Part shown: in pieces, positions 42,172 through 54,179 of the stretch
How positions within the stretch are numbered: the first letter of the stretch is position 1
Layout: the number at the start of each line of letters is the position of its first letter
DNA from: Crocodylus rhombifer
Lineage: Eukaryota; Chordata; Crocodylia; Crocodylidae
NCBI GenBank assembly: GCA_038503035.1
Contig: JAVSML010024260.1
Span: 260,089-324,088 of the forward strand
Reading direction: 5' to 3'
Length of the DNA: 64,000 nucleotides
Program-made: the position numbers and the translations under genes
Notes under the pieces: generated by a model
What the model was told of the DNA's origin: nothing
The model's database searches: none
Seen by the model: the letters and a program-made list of their open reading frames with translations, nothing else

Positions 42172-43930
42172 TAGGGACAGAAGTTATACATAAGCTGGTT
42201 TAAGTGATCAGCAGGGATCCTGGTTTTCCCTCATAAAAAACATTGCAAATTCCCTGATAAAAAAACCACAGATTCTCTGATAACAACCCCAAAATCTGTG
42301 ATTAAAATGAAAGGCCCCCTCTGGGGCGGGGACATGGGCATGGCCAGATGCCAGCTGGCATGGCAGTGGGGGCAGGGAGGGCATTTATTTCTCCCCTGCC
42401 TGCCCCTGCTCGTTCTTTACCAACTGCATGTCAAACCACTGTCTGCACAGCAAAGGTAACTTACACCTTGTCAAAATGTTAATCCAAGAGCCATCAAGAC
42501 TGCAGTATGGGGCTAACAGCTTTGATTGTTTCCCAGTTATTGACCCATCTACCTAGCAGAATGTGTTTTGCTAACCAGAGACTTACTGGAGGAAGGGACA
42601 AGATAGGATCCTTCTTAAGGAGAAGACTCCATCCCCTCCCACCTCTGGCAGAGGCTAAAGTAAGTAGTTGACAACGGGAGGGGGAGGAGGAATGATTCCC
42701 CTTAGCTCCCCCAGGTCACTGGGGAGGGAGAAGAGGCTGGGGAATTGGGGCTGGAGGGACTGGTCCCCTGCCACCTGTGAGCACAGGGCCAAGTCCTGCA
42801 GGACCAGACTGAGAGGTGGGAGGTGTTGACAAAGACCTGACACAACCATCATATGTATGTGCTGGAGATGGAGCTAAGGAAACAGGAGAGCATCCCAGAC
42901 TGCTGGGCTGGTGTGACCAAAGAAAGCAGTGAACTACATTTACAGATTCATTAGGGGGACACAGTAAGGGATCAGAGATGCTCTGTTCACCAGGGCACCT
43001 CTTGGGGTAACAGGGAACAATGATCACAAAATAACAGACAGCAGATTTAGGCTAGAGATCAGGAAAAACTTCGTCATTGTAAGGGTGGCCAAAATTTGGA
43101 ATGGACTTCCAAGGGAGGTGGTGTTCTCTCCTATCTTGGGCATCTTTAAGAAAAGGCTAGACAGGCATCGGGCTGGGGTCATCTTTCCTGCCTAGACAGG
43201 GGGTTGGATTCCATGATCTGTTGATGTCACTTCCAACCCTAGCATCTATGAATCTGTTATAAAGCAGAAGCTGTAAAATAGAGACTGGAATACCTAAGCA
43301 AGGACTTGCCTTTTTGGTTTATTACATTCCAATTAAGTTAGATTAAGCTGTGCATGCTCTCACTGTGTTTTACTGGGCTGTATCTTAGCTTCGGTGATGG
43401 TTTTTGGTTGCTGTCATGTGCCTGAGGATGCAAAGTGCTGTGTTCAATACATGTTTGCTTCAGAGGACTATTCTTGTTCAAGCCTTTATGAATTCAATGC
43501 CACTACCTTTTTCCCCACCCCACCCTCTCAGTCTGGCAGCATCTGCTCCCCCTTCCTGGAACAGGGGAGGGGAGAGGCAGAGCAGAAGCCTGCCAGGCAC
43601 TGCCTTTCCCCACCACCACAGACCGGAGCTGGAGTCCTGTGTGGGCCAGGGAGGGGATTTGAACCTCCACCCCAGCCTGCTAGCCCCAGGCTGATGCCTG
43701 GTCATGCCCCCACCACTCCAGCGGGGGGGAGGGGAAAAGTCTCTCTTCCCTCCCCTTAGGCAGTGTCTGGCAGGTGTGCTCTAGCACGCACCACTGCAGG
43801 CATGTGACTGCATTTCCTGCATTGAAGGTGCATGTCTGTCCACTTGCTAATCAGTTCATGCTGCACAGCTTAGACTAACCTGCAAAGACTGAATCGATTC
43901 TGCCTCAGGCTTTTTGACTGTCTGGACCTA
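42172..43930 (-). mobile_element. Family A element, reverse, interrupted by CR1
   Basis: Starts TAGGGACAGAAGTTATACAT (inverted right end). It ends in TGCAAAGACTGAATCGATTC and CTTTTTGACTGTCTGGACCTA (inverted left end). The interior is GC-rich and differs from the 13860 type but resembles 51233. A CR1 3' fragment (42930-43257) lies inside. Confidence 0.7.
42930..43257 (+). mobile_element. CR1 3' end fragment (copy 5)
   Basis: It carries the CR1 C-terminal coding phrase (SRFRLEIRKNF, AKIWNGLPREVV) and a tail CATCTATGAATCTG. It is inserted in the family A element at 42172-43930, giving a relative age order. Confidence 0.8.
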
Positions 43931-43931
43931 G

Positions 43932-45182
43932 TCACATCTCCAATGACTTCGGCCTTCTTTCAACACACTGGGAGGCAGCCAGTATGTGACAGAATCAGGT
44001 CCAGAGGAAGTAGTTTAGAGAGATGATATGGAGGAATGTGAGGAGAAAAAGGAGAGATAAGTAAAAGACATGTAAATGTGATTAAATCTATATACAAGGG
44101 CCACGATGTCTTTACAAACAAATCACTTCAGCTTTGCTCTCAAGATTACCACAGTGCTTTAATAGGAATATGTACACTGAGGTGTGCATAACCCTATAGC
44201 TTGCCAGTACATTGTTTGAAATTAAAATGTAGATTATTTTAAGCACCTTACCCCACGTTTTGTGATTTCATGTCCGTTTCCATGGGGATGGGAGCAGCAC
44301 TGTGGCAGTCGACAGCAGAGTTGTTAAAACTCTTGTAAATTTCAGCTGTGACTGCCAGGGAGAAGAGCAGGCACCATTTCTCATACACTACTTAACGTAC
44401 TTTAAGAGCCTGTAGGGCCCAATAAATTCCTAAAGCCTAGAGGGTTCTGTCTTCGATAAAATAAAAGGTTAGGAAAACATCTTCAAGATGCTTAATACTT
44501 TTTTCCTACTTACATAGAAATAATTATTCCAGAGCAATAATGTTCCCAATCTGAGCACTTAAAGTAGACACTCCTGGAGCTGGACTTTTTTACAAGTTGA
44601 ATGCTTTTCTGACTGACTAAGACTGAAATTTTCTAAGAAGATAGACTCCCAATTTTCGTTACAGTTAACTGTGTTTGGGACGTCTAATCCTCGTAAGTAT
44701 TTGTGAAAAATCCCATTTTTGTTTTACAGTATACAGTTAACTGTTTTTAAGAAGAAAAGGCCTCACCACACATTTTTTTTCTTTTTCAACCATGGTAGAC
44801 AGCCAGAATCACTAAAGCTTGGAAGCTGATCTCTAAAAAGATGAAACGGATCAGGAAACACCATTTGCCTCCTTCTTCTTGCTCCCCTCTACAAATGTAG
44901 GGAATTGAATGTGAGGTTTGCTTACCACAGGCCTGACACTTCCAGGTCCTATCAAGGAAATGTACAGCTATGGGCCAGGGACCAGGGCTTTACCCAGTCC
45001 AATATACAAGAAGAAAAAAATACCTTCCCTTAAAGTTAAAACTCAGTTTGACCAGATGTTTGTAAGCAAGCATCTCCTATTCTTCTAAACATATCATTCT
45101 ACTAAAATCCTAAAGCAATAGCCAAATAATAGTCCTTTCATCCTGATTTCTACTACAGTGATTTCTGTTGCTATTTCTTGAG
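43932..45182. other. Unique AT-rich sequence
   Basis: Nothing recognised. Confidence 0.5.
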
Positions 45183-45188
45183 TCAGAG

Positions 45189-45574
45189 GTAATGTCTACA
45201 TGTGCTTTTATGTGAGTCTAAACTTAATGTGCATTATAACTTAGTTTGCCTTATGCGCATTAAGGTGATTTAGACATACGTCTACATGTGCATGCTCTAC
45301 GGTGCATTAACATGGTGTATGGACCAACTCGGGACTAAAGTTATTCCCAAGTGAGTTGACATACACAGCATTAATGCACCTTAGTGCATCTATATGTGTG
45401 CTAAGGTGCTTTAGCTATTCATGCCAAATTTGATACCTACTTTAGTATCAAATTTGGCAAATAGCCTAAAATCACCATTGTTAAGGGACATTGAGGGTGA
45501 GCATGTGTAGACCCATGCCCTTAATGTCCCTTAAAAATGGTTAATACGCCTTAAATTGGCACGTGTAGTCAGGC
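45189..45574. mobile_element. 386-bp palindromic MITE
   Basis: Inverted ends GTAATGTCTACATGTGC and GCCTGACTACACGTGC. It is flanked by TCAGAG on both sides (45183-45188 and 45575-45580). A perfect 15-bp hairpin, TGCCAAATTTGATAC at 45422-45436 with its complement at 45445-45459, lies off-centre. Many internal TTAATGCAC/GTGCATTAA pairs make it strongly foldable. Confidence 0.65.
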
Positions 45575-45580
45575 TCAGAG

Positions 45581-46680
45581 AATTCCAAACATGGATTTAC
45601 TATGTAAAAAAAAAAAAAAAGCATTACATTCTATGTAATTTAATTTGAAGAACGCTCCCGTAGTGCAAGCTTCCATAAGAATGGATCTGAATAAACAATA
45701 CGACCTGTGCTGGCAGACTTCAGGCTTAAGCTCTTTGACAGAAAAGTTACTTTGGCTGCAAATAAGGAAAGAGGAGATGGTGAACCTGGTCTTATCTCAT
45801 TTTCGCTCAAGTCCACACAAACTCTCTGTCTGAACAGGAATTAGTCACAACAGCAAATCAAGTCCTAATTAGACTTTAATACTAAAGACCCTTAGATCAA
45901 TTAGAATTCCTAATTTCAGCTGGCATTCCACAGATGTGGTACAAAGACGACAAAAAGCCCTCATACCAAATCACTTCAATTTAAATGGAAAAATGACAGC
46001 TAAACTAATGACACCAGATACATTTATATGTTCCTGACTTCCTTTTAGTCAGTCATTTTGATGCTGTTAGAGGAGGCAAGATAGAAAATCCTTCTGTGGT
46101 TATGCTTTGAGTATAATATACAAAAAATAGCCTTAGTTGGGTTTTTTTGCGGGGGGTGGGGGAGGGAGTTGTATCTCCGATTGTAGGTTATGGGTAGTGA
46201 TGCTGGCACTGCCTGAAACTTCCTGGTATTGCCCAGTATCCTCCACTATATCTTGTTCTGGTTTTTTATAACTTTGCCTAATTGAAGTATTTGGGCTGAA
46301 ATGTTCCTGTTTCAGTTTCATGCTGCTTGTTTCAATAAATGTGTTTCAACCATTTCCAAGAATGATAGGAGGGAAGAAAGATATTGTTTTGAACATCATT
46401 AAAAACAATTAACAATAATGTGCTGTTGAGAAGACCTAGATTCTCCATGCTATGGAGCTAAGACCCAAAGTATGAATTAAAGTTTATGGGCATTTTTAAT
46501 TCTGATATTTCCTAACTTTTATGTGATTGAATTGAACTTTCACTTTCTTTTAATAGTCTTTGTGTGTGTAATAATAGCTTGTTTTGTTTCCTTTCTGCAA
46601 GTGCTGGTAAATATTAAGTTCCATGCATTCTTGGGTTTTCTTTACTATAAAAACAATTGCTAGAAACTTCCCATATCACT
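45581..46680. other. Unique AT-rich sequence
   Basis: It includes an A-run at 45606-45620. No gene recognised. Confidence 0.5.
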
Positions 46681-46682
46681 AT

Positions 46683-46900
46683 CTTTTGTCTCAGGACTGT
46701 AACTTGGGGCAGGTGAGTGCAACACCAGAGCGGGTGCCAGGACGGCAGCCCCCAATAAGCCCATGCTGCCAGCCACCAGCTCAGCCTCAGTTCAGGCAGT
46801 TTATGCTAGGGCAGCCGCAGCCCATTCTGTTGCCACACCCTTCCCCCCCCCCCCCCCCCCTTCCCCTCCCCGTGCGCCCAAGATTCAGGGTCTGTCTCCA
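46683..46900. repeat. GC-rich patch with poly-C run
   Basis: CAGCC-rich sequence leading to an uninterrupted C-run of about 20 (46841-46860), then CCCTCCCC. Possibly the inside of a degraded transposon. Confidence 0.4.
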
Positions 46901-47660
46901 TCCAATCTCTTATTTTGGGAAACAGACTTTAAAGGGGAAAGTAGCTGCACTAGTTCAGTCAGAATGTCTAGCTAATTTGAGTTCAGTTCAGCCAGGGCTA
47001 TGCCAATTAATAATTCTTGATACAGTTCAATTTGGGGCAGTCTTTTTTCCAGAATTTTTTTTATTGAAAAACAACTCCAGATGCCATACATAGCTATGGC
47101 ATGTAACTCAAGCCACTTTATTTTTAGCAGGCACTGTAGAAGGCAAAGTTAGTTTCTATACAATTAATGGCTCTTCCACCTAAGTTCTAAAAGCGTGGAA
47201 AGAACTACTCTGTGGGTGTGTTCTGTCGCTCCTTTGTAAGTTATCACAAAGCATAAAGAGATCTTTTCTTTTTCAGACCAACTTTTCAGTTGGTTGGAGC
47301 ATAAGCTTGAAATGCTTTCTACCATTTTAAAGGTCAAACCAGCAAACATCAAAAGGGTGTATGGTGTAATCAGGGACAAGACTAAAAGCATATTTGTCCG
47401 GAAGCAGGTGACTTAACATTTAATATCAATTCAGATCAAAATTTAGTAGCATTTTACTCATACACACATTTATTAAGAATTATTAGTTGATAGGTTGATA
47501 TTGGAGGGGGGCTCAATCCTGAAAAATAGTCATTCTGAAAAAAAATGGGGATTTTGGTAGATAAGCATCAGCTGAACATTACCTTGTACTGCAATACCAT
47601 GGGCAGCAGGATTCATACAATTGTTGGACGCATAAACAGAATATTGAGCAAGCGTAAAGA
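46901..47660. other. Unique AT-rich sequence
   Basis: No gene or repeat recognised. Confidence 0.5.
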
Positions 47661-47669
47661 GGTTATATA

Positions 47670-48247
47670 CAGGGATTATTATTTAGGCTGGAAGGCTACT
47701 TAATGAGTTTGGACCTGTCAAGGGCCACATCCATCTCTTCTCTTCTCTTCTCTTCTCCCAGAAACCAGCCAAAGCTGTAGTTCACCAGGAGCCCCAACGC
47801 TCAGCTGTGAACCCAGGCAGGAGTTTCTGCTGTGCCAGGTGGAGTCAGCTGGGGGTGAAGCCAGCACGTTCTGCAGCCCTGACACAGATCACAGCAGACA
47901 TTGCCACACGCCAAGTGTGAGAGAAGCTCCTGCCTGGACCCAGAGCTGAAGCTGCTGGCAGGTTCTGCATCTGGGCTCCCGAACCTGCCAGCGGCATCCA
48001 CAGCTGACGTTGCCACCCACACACTCTGGTGGAAGCCCCACTCAGGTCCACAGCTGGTGCCGCTACATAAAGGGCTGACACTGCCCGGCTGAAGCAGTCC
48101 TGCCTGCTCGCCCAGCACCACATAGCAGTTGGCGCTGCTAGCCACCCACAGGCTAGATCCAATGAGTTGGCAGCCATCCACTTGCAGGCCAGATCAAATC
48201 TGTTGGAAGGCTGGATCCAGCCTCTGGGCTCTATTTTGCGCACCCCT
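47670..48247 (-). mobile_element. hAT-like element, one clear end
   Basis: The right end, read inverted, is CAGGGGTGCGCAAAATAG, a typical hAT terminus. The interior is rich in GGCTGGATCC and CAGCxGGCTG phrases, with a CTCTT run at 47733-47757. The left boundary is uncertain (a CAGGG at 47670 is one candidate), and no clean duplication was found. Confidence 0.5.
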
Positions 48248-48255
48248 GTTATAAT

Positions 48256-48830
48256 ACCTCTGTTTTTGACATTGGTGCAACTGCTACTGGGATACAGAAT
48301 TCAGTTCTGGTGTGCAAATTTTCAGAATAATGAATCATTAAGAGATTAAAATAATTATTTTAAATAATCAATAAAATAAAGGTCTAGAAAACATAGCATA
48401 CAATGAGAGACTCAAGTTGCTCGATCAACATAGTTTATCAAAGAAAATGTTGAAAGGTCATTTGACCACAGTTTCATAGGTACCTAGACATGGAACCAAA
48501 GTTTGGTGATAAAGTGTCAGTCTAGCCAGCAAAAGTATAACAAGATCCAAAGGCTGGAACCAAAGCTAGGGAAATTTAGACACAAAAGAGGGCAGTACTT
48601 TTAACAGGAAAAGTAATTAATAATCAGAACAACATACCAAGAGTTGTTGCGTATTCTCCATCACTGGACGTTTTTTAATCAACAACAGATTTTTTTTTCC
48701 TAAAAGAGATGCACCAGCTCAACGACAACTATCACAATTAAGGCAGCGACTAATTCATGGATTCCTATGACTCAAGAGGCAGACCATATTCTCATAATAG
48801 TCTGTTTTGGCCTTGAAATCTAGAAATCTA
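48256..48830 (+). mobile_element. Ancient CR1/L3-like 3' fragment
   Basis: Very diverged, but recognisable in order. The coding relic LLLGYRIQFWCANFQN parallels the CR1 LEYCVQFWAPQFKK block. AAGGTCTAGAAAACATAG and GAGAGACTCAAG follow, then CTCCATCACTGGACGTTTTT. The older tail has decayed. Confidence 0.55.
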
Positions 48831-51232
48831 TATTTAGATTTATCTGAAAGATATTTCTGGACTTTGTTTTACTAACTAACAGATGTACAATAATTTTGTG
48901 TTTCTATAAACCCTTGTAGGATAACTAAAATTAAGTTAATCTTTCACTGTCAATTTTAGACTGTTATGTCTTTAATTCCACTATGCCTGTCATTAGGGAC
49001 ATGTATGATACAATTATAAAACCCAGACTACTTTTGCCCAGTTTTTTTAATTAACCATTGTGTTAAATTGTCATAATGTTAGTAACTCTTTCATGTTATG
49101 TCACGCATAAAACTGATGTATTAATTGGCTTTTTATTTGAGGAAATCATCAAAATGTTTTAAGAGATCTCCATAGCAACCATGCTGTGCCAGTAAATATG
49201 AGTACACCAGAACAACACTGTGATTTCTCTGAATATACTAACAAGCAATGATGAAAAAGGCAAGCACTACCTAAAAATATCTATGAAATGGTAATAAGTC
49301 TACACTCGTATAGGAACGCTGCATGCAAGTTTTCTTTTTATATATAATAATCAATCCTTTGACAACATTTCCTCATTTAGAAAGGTTTCTTTCTTTCTTT
49401 TTAAAGATATAGGTTCTGTTTAGAAGAAAATGCCCTCTAAATTATATAGTAAAGCTGCTGATTTTCTAAGGCATTTTATAATTGTCTTGCTCATTGTTCT
49501 TGTTGCCATTAACATTCTAAATGGGTAACACTTTGTGCTTCTACCATGCAACCACTTCAATAACAACGTTTTTGGAGTCTTCATAGAAGTTTCATGCACA
49601 TAGAAACCATATGAGCAAGCCCTATATACAGTTAATTGCTGCACTAGGTTTCATGGTTTTTGCAATATTGATCTTAACATCACTTTTATTTTCCATTCCA
49701 ATTATATCACAACTCTGTACTTGGTTAGTTAGTTGTAATGTAGTAAATGTAGCCTGGTCATTTGTACCATTTACTAATACAGAAGAGATGCCCGTGTTAA
49801 TAATTCTTCAGTCCTAATTACTTTGAATGGCTAGTAAATGCTTGTTAGTCAACACCCACTAGCTTATTTTCTATATTTAGCATATTTTCTAGCTGTTAAG
49901 AGCAAATGGTAGGTTCCCCAGTTTGACCTCACTTACACAAGTGACATCAATAAGAACTGCACTCAGGTAAACACGAGCATAATTGTGCCCTAAAGGTGCT
50001 AGTTAATATATACATTAGGTTCAGAATATTACACATCTGGTATACAATCCCAGCTCCACTGAAGTCAAGTGGAGATTTGCCAGTGATTTCAATAGAAGTA
50101 GTATTTTTCCTTACCACTGTAGCAATTGTTAATGAACTTAAAATTATGTAAAACACTGTCAATAAAATGTATTGGGGAAGGGAGGGGATTCTTATCTGTG
50201 GGCTTGAAAATAATCATGTAAGGCGTTACATAAATTTAAGGCAATATTCTGGCTCAGATTCAACAAGATACTTAAGATGGTATCTAACCATATGTTAATC
50301 CTTGCTTTGCAAACTTCTTATAGGTAGTCAATAAATGTTCTCCCTCAGGCCCTTACTTCATTTTCTTTCAGAGTATTATATTTCCCACAGTACTATTCTT
50401 AATATTTTCATGGCTATAAAGGCAGCATTCCTGATACTAGTGAGGAAGACAAACAGAATGTATACAATGATGCTTCATGAGTCACTTAGCATTAAAGCCT
50501 ATTGTGCATCAAAGTAAACATATTATGTGCGATCACTTTAACAGAAGTGAATGTATTTATGATTTGTACTGGGACATCATTCATCATTGCCCAATCTTCT
50601 GGGTTTTGTTCTTATTCATAGAAAGGTCAGAATCTCACGTCATCAGTAACTTCTGTTTTCCTGTTGTGTTTTATTTTAAATTATCTGTTGTGTTTTATTA
50701 ACAGTTTGTATCATCTTTATCATAGAGGGCCCAATCCAGCAAGTCTATGTGACATTCCTGTTTAAATCAATAGGATTTCCCAATACCTGTGACCATATAG
50801 AGTGAAGTTATGTTGATTATCAGATTATCACGCAGTATCTAAATACCAACTGTAAAAATCACATTGTCTAGCTACTTAGTAGAATATCAAATGGTATTTG
50901 AATGTCACTTCGGAGTGCGTCAAAAGCCATTCTTTCATCTGGGAATCCTGATATAGGAAAAATGAAATTGTACTGTTTACCTAAATGCTATAAGTTGAAA
51001 ATTAAACTCCTTTACTCAGAAGAGGATAAGGCAGTGCTGGTCACATCATTACACCAAACATCCTGTACCAGTCCTGAATCCTCTAATAAGAGAACTACTA
51101 CTGAAAGACATTTGAAAAATTGAGAGGGTGGACCAGGAGCGGGAAAAAGGATGAAGAACATACTACAGTGCATAATTCACTATTGCCCAACATACTTTTC
51201 ATTCGCAAACTACCCCAAAAGTGAACCATTAA
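48831..51232. other. Unique AT-rich sequence
   Basis: No gene; one CCACTGAAGTCAAGTGG ancient-repeat phrase near 50057. Confidence 0.5.
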
Positions 51233-52496
51233 AGGGACAGAATTTACACATAAACCAGTTTAAGTGAAACTGCTTTAAGCCTATAACAGAACATAAGTTC
51301 AGTGCACATAAACCAATTTCAAAACAGCAGAAACTGGTTTCAGATAAACCTGGTTGAATGTGGTATCAGACTTAACAGATTTTGGTCACTCTGGTTTATG
51401 GAACTTCTGTCCCAGACCTTTTTCTGGTTTAAATTAAACCAGAAGCCCCAGCATCCTAACATGCTTTGGAGCCCCGAGCTGGGCTGTGCCATCCGCTCCA
51501 GAGGGCAGGGCTGGCCCCTCCACTCTGCTCTCTAGCTGGAGCAGGGATGTGGCCAGACACCACCCAACATGGCCCCCTAAAGCTAGAGAGGCAGGGAGGG
51601 GGTTTATTTCCCCTTCCCTCCCCTCTCCCCCCAGGGACTGCCTGGTCAGGCAGAGCAGCTCCTATCAGAGTAACCCCTGCCCCTCGCTGCTATAGCAGCA
51701 GGGGAAGGAGTGTGGCCAGAGCCAGCAGGCATGGCCCAGCCATCTGCCAGCCTCACCTGTGGCTGGGGTTGGAGGGGTAAGCCTGCAGGAGCTGCTGAAG
51801 GTGGGCATGGAGGGGCTGGCCCAGGCTGGGCTGTGGGAGCAGGGCCCTTCCCAGCAGGCCCAGCTTGGGCTGGAGCCACGGGAGCTGCGCAGCCAGATTA
51901 CTCTCAGCTTCCCATGCCCAGGCCAGGCAGGACTGTCATGGAGCTGCCGCTGACTGGGAAGGGCCCGGGTGGAGCCAGCCCAGGGTGGGTCACAGGAGCA
52001 GGGCCCTTCCCAGCCAGCTACGGCTCTGTGACACGGTGGACGGCTGCTGGACTCTGGGCCTGCCAGTGCGTCTGAGCCACGCCAGACAGCCACGAAAACG
52101 ATTGACACATCCCATGAGGCCAATCCAGTTTCCAAGGCACCCACCCACAGCTTCAGTGGCATTGCCTCCGCGCCACTGCCCTCCAGGCACACCCAGGCTG
52201 GGGTCCCTACAGGCCAGGGTGAGGATTTAAACCCCACCCCAATCATATCTGACACCCCGGCGGGGGCCTGACCATGCCCTCCAGGTCAGATTCTCTCACC
52301 TTGCGGCTGTGGAAGGAAAGGGAGGGCTGTTCTAGTGCCCCCCATCTTCTAGCCTGAGCTTCTACAGGCGTGGCTGCATTTCCTGAATCAAAAGTAAATG
52401 TCTATTCACTTGCAAATTGGTTCAATCTACGTAGGTGAGACTAACTTGCAAAGATTGAATCAGTTCAGGCTTGGGCTTTTCGAAAGTCTGTCCCTA
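51233..52496 (-). mobile_element. Family A element, full length, reverse
   Basis: Starts AGGGACAGAATTTACACA and ends GCTTTTCGAAAGTCTGTCCCT, so both inverted ends are present. The palindrome-rich zone (AAACCAGTTT, AAACTGGTTT) is at 51250-51440, and the GC-rich interior (51470-52330) has no intact gene. It is the most complete copy of the GC-rich subtype and lies immediately next to the CpG island of STK32C. Confidence 0.75.
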
Positions 52497-53109
52497 GCCT
52501 AAGAGAGGCTGGGGTCGCATCTAAAAATGGATTTGGCTGATGCGAGTGTGGCTTCGCCTCTGCCACATGTGTGTCCCTGGAGGGGTTGGGTGAAGAGGAA
52601 CAGTGCAAGGTGGGAGCTTTCTGAAAGCTCCTCTAAGTGGCCCCAAAAATGGGGTGGAGAAAGATTTCCAACTAGCCAAACTGCCACGCTCCAGTGTGGC
52701 AGCATGTTTGGGGGAAGTCCAGTTATTTCCATTCAGCTTTCAAGTGCAGGAAGCATATGGGGGTTTTACCAGCGATCTGGCTGGCTGTACTGCCCTGAGA
52801 ATAACTTCGGGCTTGTCATTCCCAGGAGGGGGCTGGATCCTGCGCGGGCTACAGCTACTCTCCCCTCGGCATTTCTGTCTGTGCGGGGGGCGCGTGCCCG
52901 AGGCTGGAGCGGGACCCCAGCGCCGCGCGGCGAGCACCGCCCGGGACACTTGCAAAGTTGGGTGCTGCCTCGCACGACCCCGCTGCCCAGCCAAGGGCGG
53001 GAGGCGCGGGCTGGTGCCGGGCTCAGCCGCCGGAGCGAGCGCCAGCCCAGCTCCTCCCCGGCCCGGCCGAGCAGTCGCCCCGCTCCCCGCGGCGCCGGCC
53101 GGCACTCAC

Positions 53110-53194
53110 CGTCCTCCTTCTCGTCGAACACGGGTCTCTTGGAGGAGGACGTGGTCGCCCCCATCCTCTTCTTCCACTTGCTCCAGTGAAACAT
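53110..53194 (-). CDS. STK32C: STK32C (YANK3 kinase), first coding exon
   Basis: The minus strand reads MFHWSKWKKRMGATTSSSKR then PVFDEKED, and the exon ends with a lone G followed by GTGAGT (donor at 53104-53109), phase 1. In the STK32 family the kinase domain begins right after this point with VNFDHF; G plus TG from exon 2 would give that valine. The WSKWKKRMG block is the STK32C signature as I know the family; STK32A and B start at the MG instead. In the frame upstream there is no ATG before an in-frame TGA, so MFHW is the likely start, unlike the longer human N-terminus. The internal MGATTS fits an N-myristoylation site and could be an alternative start. Later exons are not seen and should lie beyond position 1. 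Confidence 0.85.
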
Positions 53195-53660
53195 TGGGCG
53201 CGGAGGCGCGCGGGCATGCCCTGCCCCGGTGCCGAGCCGCTGCAGGGTGGCCGCGGAGCCGCGCCGCGCCCGCGCTCAGCGCCGCCGCCCCGCGCGCATG
53301 GCCCGGGCCGCGCCGGCCCCGCTGCCTCCTGCCCCGCGGGCGCTGCTGCGGGGAGCGGAGCGCACTGGAGCCGCAAGCGGCCAGGCTGGATGCGGGCGGG
53401 GAATCAGGAGAGCGAAGCCCCGCTCGCCTGCCTCCTCCTCCTCCCTCCCTCTCCCCCTCCCCCTCCCCCTCCTCCCGCCCTCGCGGCTTCCCGGAGGCAG
53501 GTGCCGGGGAGCGTGGCCACAAAGCAGCCGGGGGAGCGCGGGGACGTGTCGGCTCGCCGCCGGGGCCGGCCCCGCGCGCTGCCCCGATGCGAGGTAGGCG
53601 GCGCCCGAGCAGCGCCAGCGCCAGTTACCTTTAACCTGCTGAGATCATCGAGATGCCGCT

Positions 53661-53683
53661 GGGCCGGGCCGGGCCGGGCCGGG
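53661..53683. repeat. (GGGCC)n short tandem repeat in CpG island
   Basis: About four GGGCC pentamers in tandem, upstream of the STK32C coding start. Capable of forming G-quadruplex structure. Confidence 0.7.
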
Positions 53684-54179
53684 CTGGGTGGGGGGCTTGG
53701 CGGGGGGGAGGACGAGAGCTGGCTCCCCAGGCCCGCTCGCCTGCGGGGCTGTCAAAGCAAGGCCCCGGCTTGCAGGTGGTGACTGCGCCGTGATTCACGA
53801 GCCGGGGGGGGGGGGGCAGTTGCAAAGGGCCACATCTGCCTCCACCGCTGACAGCTGCTGGGGTGAGAATAGCCTCCTGCATGTCGTACCAGTACACACC
53901 TCCCCTCTCTTGGCTGGGAAGAGCACAGAGAAGTCCTTGGAGGCCGTTTTCTTCCTTGACACGTGCCATCAGGCTCCCGTGGACCCCAGGCGGCGGGCTT
54001 TCCGCTGGCAAACCTGGCCGGCAGAGCTTCACGACCAGAAACGCAGCGCGAGGCCTTTCAGTGGTTAAACCACGGCGGGGGGATGAGGTCTTGGAAGCGC
54101 TCTGCCACCTCACCTGTCTTCCGGCCGGGGAGAGGCATGGGGGGACTGGCGCTGGAGCGCTTCTCTGAGTGGACTATGT

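Larger units (their letters stand above)
52835..53800 (-). promoter_or_regulatory. CpG island, STK32C promoter region
   Basis: CpG dinucleotides are dense here and rare elsewhere in the window outside the CR1 5' UTR. The island covers the first coding exon and its upstream side (higher coordinates). It includes a CT-rich tract (53438-53470), a (GGGCC)n run at about 53661-53683 and a G-run near 53802-53815. It should be a constitutive, TATA-less type promoter. It could also serve a divergent transcript on the plus strand, where a GAG|GTAGGC donor-like site occurs near 53592. Confidence 0.8.

Noticed and set aside
42172..43930. 8-bp target duplication around this family A copy
   Set aside because: The flanking octamers do not match under any end assignment tried, so no duplication is claimed for it.
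52527..53782. Several long overlapping open frames (120-343 codons) on both strands across the CpG island
   Set aside because: GC-rich DNA has few stop codons. Only the short minus-strand frame with the STK32C match and a splice donor is supported; the others have Pro/Ala/Arg-rich compositional sequence.
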